NCBI GenBank assembly: GCA_035298385.1 | Contig: DATGYC010000092.1 | Location: 1 to 15,044, forward strand | DNA: 15,044 bases | Direction of reading: 5' to 3' | Source of the DNA: DATGYC01 sp035298385 | GTDB taxonomy: Bacteria; Bacillota; Sulfobacillia; Symbiobacteriales; Symbiobacteriaceae | Part shown: in pieces, positions 7,433 to 13,637 of the stretch | Layout of the letters: every line of letters starts with the position of its first letter | How positions within the stretch are numbered: the stretch's first letter is position 1 | Program-made: the position numbers and the translations under genes | Notes under the pieces: generated by a model | Told to the model about the DNA's origin: nothing | Seen by the model: the letters and a program-made list of their open reading frames with translations, nothing else | The model's database searches: none

Positions 7433-8360
7433 GGCCTTGGTAACACTGCAGCAAGTCGTCGTTCTCCGGCATACCGAGCCGAGTGGTCTCTTTGGTATGT
7501 GGGGCAAGAAGCCGGTCCGGGCGCTGGACGGCCTCTCCATCACCCTGAATCCGGGTGAGACCCTCGGGATCATCGGTGGGTCGGGCGGCGGCAAGTCGAC
7601 CCTGGCCGAGGTGGTGACGCTTCGGCGCCCCATCGATCGGGGCCGGATCCTCTTTAATGGCAAGGACGTCTCCAAGCTCAAGGGCGACGAGAAGAAGCGA
7701 CTGCAAAAGCGGCTTCGCATCATCCCGCAAAACCCGACGGAGTCACTGAAGATGGAGGAGACGGTCGGGAAGCAGTTGACGGAGCTGCTCAAGCGCAATG
7801 AGATCCCGGACCCGGCGGGCCGAATCGCCAAGGCGCTCGCCCAGGTGGAGTTGGACAACTCCTTCCTCGGGCGCACCCCGCGCGAGATGTCGGGTGGGCA
7901 GCAACAGCGCCTAGCACTCGCCCGGGCTTTGATGCTGAATCCGCAGGTGATCGCGGCGGATGAGCCGCTAGCGGGGGTCGACCCGCGCTTGCAGGAGGAG
8001 CTGATCAAGCTCTTGAAGCGGCTCCAGCAGGAGCAGGGCTTTGCGCTCCTGTTAATCAGTCAGGACCTCCGGCTGCTCTCGCGCATGGCAGACCGGGTGG
8101 CCGTCCTGCACGCTGGGCATCTGTATGAGGTCGGACCGAAGGCGCAGGTCCTGGGTGACTCCCGTCATCCCTACAGCCGGCGCTTCTTGGGTCTGGGCGC
8201 CCCGATGCCGGCCGAGGAGGATATGGTCGGCAAGGTCTACCAGGGTTGCCCCTGGGCGCCCCACTGCCAGAGCGCCTCTGCCGCCTGCGCCACCAAGCCG
8301 ACGCTGGTGGAGGTCGGCTCCGGCCACCAGGTCGCCTGCCACCACCCGGGAGGCGTCTAG
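7425..8360 (+). CDS. Oligopeptide/dipeptide-type ABC transporter ATP-binding protein (OppF/DppF-like), orphan
   Basis: This 311-residue ATPase starts at ATG 7425. An upstream in-frame GTG at 7383 is rejected because it lies deep in the preceding gene. The motifs are Walker A GGSGGGKST (51-59), Q-loop Gln 102, signature MSGGQ (155-159) and Walker B VIAADE (175-180). The switch histidine normally seen in 'ISHDL' is glutamine here (ISQDL, Gln 213). The C-terminus carries the oligopeptide-type extension (RHPYSRRFL at 248-256) with four cysteines (275, 281, 288, 305). That pattern in OppD/DppD/F-type proteins has been linked to an iron-sulfur cluster. No permease, partner ATPase or binding protein lies in the window, so its partners must be elsewhere or it works alone. 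It is the third gene of the trmK run, closely followed by a GNAT gene. Confidence 0.9.
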   Translation: MSEALVTLQQVVVLRHTEPSGLFGMWGKKPVRALDGLSITLNPGETLGIIGGSGGGKSTLAEVVTLRRPIDRGRILFNGKDVSKLKGDEKKRLQKRLRIIPQNPTESLKMEETVGKQLTELLKRNEIPDPAGRIAKALAQVELDNSFLGRTPREMSGGQQQRLALARALMLNPQVIAADEPLAGVDPRLQEELIKLLKRLQQEQGFALLLISQDLRLLSRMADRVAVLHAGHLYEVGPKAQVLGDSRHPYSRRFLGLGAPMPAEEDMVGKVYQGCPWAPHCQSASAACATKPTLVEVGSGHQVACHHPGGV

Positions 8361-8364
8361 GGCG

Positions 8365-8853
8365 ATGCCAACCCTTCAGACGGAACGGCTCCAGATCGTG
8401 CCGTTCACCGAGACCCTGATCGAAGCGGCTATGAGTGGCACCCTCGAGGGTGCGCTGGGCGCCCGAGTGCCTGCCGCGTGGCCCGGTCCTGACCTGGCGG
8501 CTGCGCTCCCGTTCTTCCTGGCCCAGATGCAGGCAGATCCCGATCTCGCCGACTGGATGGGGCTGATCCTGCACCAGGGCGAGGTGGTCGGCGACATCGG
8601 CTTTAAGGGTCGGCCGGACGAGCAGGGGATGGTGGAGATCGGCTATTCGCTGATTCCGGCTGCCCGCGGGCAGGGCTTCGCTACGGAGGCCGTCCGGGCG
8701 ATGACCGCCTGGGCTCTCCAGCAGCCCCTGGTCCGGCGAGTAACGGCGGAGACCGAGTCGACCAATCAAGCCTCCATGCGGGTCCTGGAGCGCGCCGGTT
8801 TCCAGCCCACTGGTGAGCAGGAGAACCTGGTTCTCTGGGCCTACGTGGGCTAG
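8365..8853 (+). CDS. GNAT acetyltransferase, RimJ/RimL-like
   Basis: This 162-residue protein starts at ATG 8365, 4 bp after the ATPase stop codon, with GGGAGG at 8348-8353. The opening PTLQTERLQIVPFTETL is the usual RimJ/RimL N-terminus. The core shows GEVVGDIGFKG, VEIGYSLIPAARGQGFATEAVRAM (motif A with RGQGFA contacting acetyl-CoA pyrophosphate) and the C-terminal ESTNQASMRVLERAGFQPTGEQ. The family N-acetylates amino groups of proteins, amino acids or drugs; the substrate here is unknown. It ends the trmK operon and is followed 17 bp later by a GC-rich terminator. Confidence 0.9.
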   Translation: MPTLQTERLQIVPFTETLIEAAMSGTLEGALGARVPAAWPGPDLAAALPFFLAQMQADPDLADWMGLILHQGEVVGDIGFKGRPDEQGMVEIGYSLIPAARGQGFATEAVRAMTAWALQQPLVRRVTAETESTNQASMRVLERAGFQPTGEQENLVLWAYVG

Positions 8854-8873
8854 GTTCTCTACACGTGAACAAG
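8854..8873 (+). promoter_or_regulatory. Repeat copy 1, GTTCTCT...GTGAACAAG (possible operator)
   Basis: This 20-bp element (GTTCTCTACACGTGAACAAG) directly follows the GNAT stop codon. It matches the element at 8930-8949 at 16 of 20 positions. Each copy carries an outward GTTC-N9-GAAC dyad, as a dimeric regulator site might. A further GTTCTCT lies at 8830-8836 inside the end of the GNAT gene. The binding protein is unknown. Confidence 0.4.
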
Positions 8874-8906
8874 GGCGCCCGCACGATCTGTCGTGGGGCG
8901 CCCTTT
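8871..8906 (+). terminator. Terminator of the trmK-nif3-ABC-GNAT operon
   Basis: Arm 8871-8886 (AAGGGCGCCCGCACGA) pairs with 8891-8905 (TCGTGGGGCGCCCTT) around the tetraloop TCTG. A single G (8881) bulges out, and a short T run follows (8904-8906). Both arms contain the octamer GGGCGCCC. The stem is strong but the U tract is brief. Confidence 0.75.
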
Positions 8907-8929
8907 CGACTGGTCCCTGTTGCGGTCAC

Positions 8930-8949
8930 GTTCTCTCATGGTGAACAAG
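8930..8949 (+). promoter_or_regulatory. Repeat copy 2, GTTCTCT...GTGAACAAG, just upstream of -35 box
   Basis: This is the second copy (GTTCTCTCATGGTGAACAAG), 76 bp after copy 1 on the same strand. It ends 4 bp before the TTGACA box at 8954-8959. That position suits an activator site or an operator overlapping the RNA polymerase footprint. Role inferred from position and repetition only. Confidence 0.45.
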
Positions 8950-8953
8950 AGTG

Positions 8954-8982
8954 TTGACAGTTTTTTCCAAATGCGGTACGCT
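8954..8982 (+). promoter_or_regulatory. Sigma-A promoter of the radical SAM-like gene
   Basis: The -35 box TTGACA (8954-8959, perfect consensus) and the -10 box TACGCT (8977-8982, four of six) are separated by exactly 17 bp. A T6 run and an A+T-rich spacer sit between them. Transcription would start near 8989, about 29 nt before the ATG at 9018. Confidence 0.75.
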
Positions 8983-9017
8983 GATAGCGAAAACCGGGAG
9001 CGTGGGGGGCTGCAGGA

Positions 9018-9809
9018 ATGAAGCTGGCGCAGATGCTGTTGGTACTGCCCCGGATTCTGGATCGTCAGACCGGCCGGGAGATGAACAACACGCAGTGGTC
9101 CAACCTGGTGGAGGCCTTTGCTGCCATGGGCGGTGAGGAACTCTTCCTGGGCGGCGCTGAGCCACTCGCCTTCCCCGGTCTACCGCTTCTCATCCGCCGT
9201 GGCCAAAAGCTGAAGATCCCGCGTGTCACCGTCTATCTCAGTGGTGCGTTCCTGGAGGCCCAGGTCGTCCGGCAGTTGACCGCCTCCGGCGTCCACCTGC
9301 TGGTTGGGCTCTCCGCCATGAACCCGGCAGAGCATGATGCCCTGCATGGGGCGGGCGCCCACGCTCGGGCGATGGCCGCACTTGATATCTTCCGCTCAGC
9401 GGGTCTGCAGGAGCGACTCGGCATCCTGACGACCGTCACCCGCCGCACCATGAGCGATCTGCCCGCCCTGGCCAATCTGGCCCGGGAGCAGGGACTCTCC
9501 CGTTTACTCTGGTCGACCGTGCCGGACGGCGGCTGGCCCTCAGCCGGGCTCGCAGCGATGCGCCTCTCCGCTGAGGAGCGGGCCGAACTTCGGGCGGTGG
9601 CGGCGGCCCTGGAGGCAGAGTCGACCCGAACCCAGGTCGCTCCGCTGGACGGCAGCGTGGAGAATCCGGCGCTCGGTCCCTCCCGCCTCTTGCGGGTCAA
9701 CCCCTGGGGGGAGTTGACCTGGGGGCTGGACGGCCTTGGGCAACCCTTGGGCAACCTGAAGTGGGCCGGTCTGGCCGAACTGATCGCCCGGGGGACGGAG
9801 ATCGCCTAA
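9018..9809 (+). CDS. Radical SAM/SPASM-like protein lacking all cysteines (degenerate)
   Basis: This 263-residue protein follows the radical SAM sequence layout. MNNTQWSNLVEAFAAMGGEELFLGGAEPLAFPGLP (22-56) matches the 'MT.EQW...l..lG..ev.ltGGEPLl.p' block. VTVYLSGAFLEAQVVRQL (70-87) matches the 'TNGtll' strand, VGLSAMNPAEHDALHG the 'vSldg....hd..rG' block, and VTRRTMSDLPALANLAREQGL the next helix. The end, LRVNPWGELTWGL...PLGNLKWAGLAEL, resembles a SPASM tail ('i.pdG.v.pC...lGNl'). Yet no cysteine occurs anywhere: the CxxxCxxC loop expected near residues 8-20 reads VLPRILDRQTGRE, and the SPASM cysteines are absent too. An in-frame TAG at 8985 excludes a missing upstream N-terminus. It therefore should not carry the usual iron-sulfur clusters. 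Function unknown; a binding or scaffold role is possible. The fold call rests on motif reading alone. Confidence 0.65.
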   Translation: MKLAQMLLVLPRILDRQTGREMNNTQWSNLVEAFAAMGGEELFLGGAEPLAFPGLPLLIRRGQKLKIPRVTVYLSGAFLEAQVVRQLTASGVHLLVGLSAMNPAEHDALHGAGAHARAMAALDIFRSAGLQERLGILTTVTRRTMSDLPALANLAREQGLSRLLWSTVPDGGWPSAGLAAMRLSAEERAELRAVAAALEAESTRTQVAPLDGSVENPALGPSRLLRVNPWGELTWGLDGLGQPLGNLKWAGLAELIARGTEIA

Positions 9810-9810
9810 C

Positions 9811-9838
9811 TTGGTTAATGACTCGCCTATGCTACAAT
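9811..9838 (+). promoter_or_regulatory. Promoter of the downstream GNAT-like gene
   Basis: A -10 box TACAAT (9833-9838, five of six) has TTGGTT (9811-9816) as a weak -35 box, with 16 bp between them. The expected start near 9845 gives a leader of about 50 nt that is almost entirely occupied by the hairpin at 9851-9888. Confidence 0.6.
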
Positions 9839-9850
9839 CTAGGCGTCTGG

Positions 9851-9897
9851 TCGCCTCCTCTGCTAAGCTAAGCTGGCAGGGGAGGCGATTCTGCTTT
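9851..9897 (+). promoter_or_regulatory. Leader hairpin sequestering the Shine-Dalgarno (possible attenuator or terminator)
   Basis: Arm 9851-9863 (TCGCCTCCTCTGC) pairs with 9876-9888 (GCAGGGGAGGCGA): 13 bp with one G-U pair and a 12-nt loop. The right arm contains the ribosome binding site AGGGGAGG for the TTG start at 9896. A T-rich tail (TTCTGCTTT, 9889-9897) follows. The element could terminate read-through from the upstream gene, and, when made from the promoter at 9811-9838, could hide the ribosome binding site. The stem and its overlap with the SD are directly visible; regulation is inference. Confidence 0.6.
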
Positions 9898-10687
9898 GGT
9901 TGAGGCTGTCCGTCTTGAACAACACTGGCTCTCCTTCGCGGCCTCGGCGGGCGGGGGCGGTCGACTGGTCCGGGTACCGGGCGCCCAGGTCCTGGTCAAC
10001 CCGACTTCCGATGCGGGGTTCTGTAACTTCATCCTCCTGCGTGAGTCAGCCGATCTAGCCACCACCCTGGAACTGGGGAAGGCGGTGCTGGCAGGGGAGG
10101 GGCGGGCGCCCTTGCTCTTCCTGGGCCCCTTGGTTAGCGCGATACCGGCGCACGCTCTGCAGGACTTAGGCTGGCGGGAGGTCGCCCGACAGGTCGTCCT
10201 GGCTGCCCCACTGCCGCCGCCGGTTACGACGCTAAACCCAGCGGTCGTGGTCCGGCGGGCGGAGCCGACAGAGTTGGCGGCGTGGGGCGCTCTGCTGACG
10301 GAGGCCTATGAGGTCTCACCCCTGGCGGCCCCCGGCATTCACGACGGCTACACCGCACTGGCAGCCGATCCCGGTGCAGCCGCCCAGGCCCGCTTCTACC
10401 TGGGCGAGTTGGAGCCCCCATTCGGGGGGCAAGGGCGCCCGGTCGGGACCGGGCTTGCCTGGCAGCGGGGCGAACTGCTCGGCCTCTACGCCGGGGCGGT
10501 CCGGCCCGAGGCGCGCGGGAACGGGGTGGAGCGGGCCACGCTCTACCACCGGATGGCTGACGGGGCGGCGGCTGGCGCCAGCTGGGCCTACCTGCAGACA
10601 GAGGTCGGCTCGCCGGTGGTTGGATTGGCCTGCCGCCACCTGGGCTTCGTCCCTGTCTACGAGCGGAGCGTCTGGGTGCCTAGGTAG
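9896..10687 (+). CDS. GNAT-fold acetyltransferase-like protein
   Basis: This 263-residue protein starts at TTG 9896, with GGGGAGG about 10 nt upstream inside a hairpin. Residues about 117-260 form a GNAT domain: VVVRRAEPTELAAWGALLTEAY, then a motif A-like LLGLYAGAVRPEARGNGVERATLYHRM (194-220), and the typical end VVGLACRHLGFVPVYERSVW. The acetyl-CoA loop is imperfect (RGNGVE instead of R/Q-x-x-G-x-G/A), so activity may be altered. Residues 1-110 look like a diverged half-domain or a second GNAT-like module, as in double-GNAT proteins. No substrate can be assigned. It has its own promoter, so it may be separately regulated from the radical SAM-like gene upstream. Confidence 0.78.
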   Translation: MVEAVRLEQHWLSFAASAGGGGRLVRVPGAQVLVNPTSDAGFCNFILLRESADLATTLELGKAVLAGEGRAPLLFLGPLVSAIPAHALQDLGWREVARQVVLAAPLPPPVTTLNPAVVVRRAEPTELAAWGALLTEAYEVSPLAAPGIHDGYTALAADPGAAAQARFYLGELEPPFGGQGRPVGTGLAWQRGELLGLYAGAVRPEARGNGVERATLYHRMADGAAAGASWAYLQTEVGSPVVGLACRHLGFVPVYERSVWVPR

Positions 10688-10700
10688 AATCAGGCAGCCC

Positions 10701-10854
10701 TGTGGAGATTCCCACACAAACTGTGGACATCCTGTGATCTATGTGGATAACCTTGTATAAGCATTGGACCGTTGCATGCGGGTTCCAGCTACTTATCCAC
10801 ATTGCACACAGCAAGGCGGAGGGATATCCCTCCGCCTTGTCCACATTTTACACA
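10701..10854. other. DnaA-box cluster between convergent genes
   Basis: Against consensus TTWTNCACA there are two perfect TTATCCACA boxes, at 10742-10750 (minus) and 10793-10801 (plus). TTTTACACA at 10846-10854 (plus) also fits the relaxed consensus. TTGTCCACA at 10837-10845 (plus) has one mismatch. Seven-of-nine matches lie at 10701-10709 and 10722-10730 (both minus) and at 10708-10716 (plus). Apart from that last weak overlapping match, left boxes point one way and right boxes the other; the three left boxes start 21 and 20 bp apart, about two helical turns. No dnaA or dnaN gene, clear A+T-rich unwinding element or DnaA-trio run is seen here. A DnaA titration or reactivation locus is one reading; a secondary origin is another. 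Confidence 0.75.
10812..10839. terminator. Perfect 28-bp palindrome, probable bidirectional terminator
   Basis: The element runs CAAGGCGGAGGG-ATAT-CCCTCCGCCTTG and is a perfect inverted repeat. It sits between the convergent ends of the GNAT-like gene (10687) and the minus-strand gene (10848). A moderately T-rich stretch follows on the plus strand (10846-10850). Its right arm overlaps the DnaA box at 10837-10845, so it may have a structural role in that cluster as well. Confidence 0.65.
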
Positions 10855-11255
10855 GCCCCCATACCGGATCCTGGCGTGCGGATCAGAATCTGGGCGACCG
10901 GGGGCTGCGCCGCCGAGGGCGCCCAACTTGCTGCGACGGGGGGCGACTCCTTCGACAGCATGCCCATCTGGTGCATGAGTTGGTCGAAGCGCTCCTCGAC
11001 CTCACTGATCGGCCGAAGGGCGATTCCCCGTTCCTTCTTGGCCAGCCGGATCAGCTGCGAGACCTCGGCCTGGGCGGACTGGAAGATCGTCCGACCAATG
11101 TCCAGGTCCTCCAGGGTCCCGGCCTCCTTCATCAGCTGCTCCGCTAGGCGGAGCCGTTCCAGGGCCTCGTCCATCTGGGACTCATAGATATCCAGGAGTG
11201 GATTGCGCTGCTCCTTCGGAGCCATCCACCGCTTCAGACGTTGCCAGACCCCCAT
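10848..11255 (-). CDS. Small helical protein of unknown function
   Basis: This protein has 135 residues, with the start at ATG 11255 chosen because GAGGGGG lies 7 nt upstream; the frame stays open further upstream without a better site. I do not recognise a family. The N-terminus MGVWQRLKRWMAP is short, basic and amphipathic. Residues about 20-100 are charged and strongly helix-forming (NPLLDIYESQMDEALERLRLAEQLMKEAG and VSQLIRLAKKERG), probably coiled-coil or a helical bundle. The last 30 residues are Pro/Ala/Ser-rich and probably disordered. There are no cysteines, no obvious signal peptide and no membrane segment. It is transcribed divergently from the FtsX-like permease (195-bp gap), and its stop codon falls inside the rightmost DnaA box. 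A link to either neighbour is unproven. Confidence 0.65.
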   Translation of the reverse strand: MGVWQRLKRWMAPKEQRNPLLDIYESQMDEALERLRLAEQLMKEAGTLEDLDIGRTIFQSAQAEVSQLIRLAKKERGIALRPISEVEERFDQLMHQMGMLSKESPPVAASWAPSAAQPPVAQILIRTPGSGMGAV

Positions 11256-11450
11256 GCGCTCGCCCCCTCTTGTGCGCCGATGGCCGCGTACCCTTCTGCC
11301 AATGAATACGGAGGACAGGCCCAAAATGTTCGATGCGAGCGGACGATCTGGCGAAAAAATTCTGGTCGCATGAAGAACCGAGTTGATTCTGACTGTCCGG
11401 CCGGATTCCGGGCAGACTACTCGCAGAACGCTAGCGAGGGGGCAGCGCTG

Positions 11451-12608
11451 ATGCTCCGGAATCTATTCCGCCGCCGGCTGCGGACCGCCTTGACGGTGCT
11501 GGGCGTGGCCGTTGGCATCCTGGCCTTTACGGTGATGGGCGGTATGGCTGAGAAGTTCAATCGCATCATCCAGGGCGGCGAGGCTTACTTCCTCAACCGG
11601 ATTGCGATCCGGTCGACAGGGGGGCTCGTCCGCCTCAATCTGCTCTTCCCAAACGATATTGCGATCGTGCGGGGGACGCCCGGGGTCAAGGCGGTCGAGA
11701 CGCACATCATGCTTCCGCTGGATGAGACGGCCGGGTTTGAACTGGCCCCGCGTTTCCTGGTGGGGATCGAGACGGATCAGTTCCACCAGCTACAGCAGTG
11801 GGCGCCCCCCGCCGCCACGCTTCATCTGAAGGCGGGGCGCTGGTGGGCGCCCAAGGAGCGCGGGGTCGCCGTCCTGGGTGCCGCCATCGCCCGCAAGATG
11901 AGACTGGACGTCGGCGACACCCTCCGCGCCCGCGATGGACGGTTTAGGGTGGTTGGGGTCCTCAAGGAGACGCTCTCCCTGCCGGACGGCTGGGCGATCG
12001 TTGACCAAGCCGATGTGCGGGAGCTGATGTTTGAGGGCAGTACCATGCTCAAGTCGCTCGGGCTGAATGAGTTCTACACGAACGCCTACGCGGTGGTCGA
12101 TCCAGCGCAGGGGGAGGCGGTCACGACCGAGATGGCGCTCCGCCTGCGCAAGGGCTTCCTGCTCCACTCGCCGCAGCAGTTGATCACGGCGGCACGCCAG
12201 GCCTCCACCTTGCTAAATACGGCGATCCTGGGCGCCGGGGCGGTCGCCGTGCTGGTGGGCGCCCTGGCCGTGATCAACACGATGTTCGTCGCCGTGGGTG
12301 AGCGGACTCGAGAGATTGGGATCAAGAAGGCGATCGGGGCGAAGCGGCTGGATATCCTGCGGGAGTTCTTGATCGAGTCGACAGTGATCGGGCTGCTCGG
12401 GGGCGCCCTGGGGATCGCCATGGGCGCCGGGCTGATCACCCTGATCAACGGCTGGACCGCGGGTCAGGGGACGCCGGTCTTCCTCCTGACGCCCCGGTTG
12501 GTAACGGGAGCCATGGCCTTCGCGGTCCTGCTGGGCGTGACGGCGGGGGTGATTCCGGCGTTCCGGGCCGCCTCGGTTGACCCGGTGCGGGCGCTGCGGG
12601 AGATGTAG
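11451..12608 (+). CDS. MacB/FtsX-family ABC transporter permease
   Basis: This 385-residue permease starts at ATG 11451, with GAGGGGGC about 9 nt upstream. An open frame back to 11241 lacks a ribosome binding site and protein-like composition. Membrane segment 1 is at about 11-31 (TALTVLGVAVGILAFTVMGGM). An extracytoplasmic MacB-type domain follows (about 35-245), then three segments near 257-282, 310-333 and 350-372. The cytoplasmic coupling motif ERTREIGIKKAIGAKRLDIL (284-303) and the C-terminal PAFRAASVDPVRALRE (369-384) are hallmarks of the family. Such permeases drive extracytoplasmic work on lipids, peptides or antibiotics instead of classic channel transport. Its ATPase follows directly, but no membrane-fusion partner is encoded here. 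Confidence 0.92.
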   Translation: MLRNLFRRRLRTALTVLGVAVGILAFTVMGGMAEKFNRIIQGGEAYFLNRIAIRSTGGLVRLNLLFPNDIAIVRGTPGVKAVETHIMLPLDETAGFELAPRFLVGIETDQFHQLQQWAPPAATLHLKAGRWWAPKERGVAVLGAAIARKMRLDVGDTLRARDGRFRVVGVLKETLSLPDGWAIVDQADVRELMFEGSTMLKSLGLNEFYTNAYAVVDPAQGEAVTTEMALRLRKGFLLHSPQQLITAARQASTLLNTAILGAGAVAVLVGALAVINTMFVAVGERTREIGIKKAIGAKRLDILREFLIESTVIGLLGGALGIAMGAGLITLINGWTAGQGTPVFLLTPRLVTGAMAFAVLLGVTAGVIPAFRAASVDPVRALREM

Positions 12609-12619
12609 GGGGGATGGGG

Positions 12620-13432
<813 letters not shown>

Positions 13433-13435
13433 TAC

Positions 13436-13487
13436 ACGACGGACTGCTTCCAGGCGGTTTTACCCCGCAGGAAGCAGTCCGTCGTTT
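13436..13487 (+). terminator. Rho-independent terminator after the ABC operon
   Basis: A perfect 16-bp stem pairs 13436-13451 (ACGACGGACTGCTTCC) with 13470-13485 (GGAAGCAGTCCGTCGT), with an 18-nt loop and a T run at 13485-13487. It begins 4 bp after the stop codon. The base of the stem (CGACGGAC/GTCCGTCG) recurs in the hairpin at 14914-14960. Confidence 0.85.
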
Positions 13488-13637
13488 CGGTGGCAGGAGT
13501 TTCAGATCGCTGCTAGAAATTTCAGGCTATGAAAAATACCTTCTCTGCCCCAGGAACACCGCTTCATTGGGATGGGCGCCCATGAGAGAGGCGCCCTGGC
13601 TCACCAAAGGGCGTCCGACTGAAGGGAGCATCGAACG

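Noticed and set aside
6665..8769. Long minus-strand frames at 6665-7321, 7349-8008 and 8056-8769
   Set aside because: All are antisense to the Nif3, ABC and GNAT genes, whose motifs are unmistakable. The minus frames show low-complexity Arg/Pro-rich products typical of shadow frames.
10701..10854. Calling the DnaA-box cluster the main chromosomal oriC
   Set aside because: There is no dnaA, dnaN, rpmH or other origin gene nearby, and no convincing A+T-rich unwinding element or DnaA-trio run, so only a DnaA-binding cluster is claimed.
10741..11187. Plus-strand open frame across the DnaA-box cluster
   Set aside because: It starts inside the DnaA boxes and runs antisense to the helical protein gene. 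It has no family resemblance.
11241..11450. 70-codon N-terminal extension of the FtsX-like permease
   Set aside because: The permease begins naturally at MLRNLFRRRLRTALT with its own ribosome binding site. The upstream residues are not protein-like and cover the divergent promoter region.
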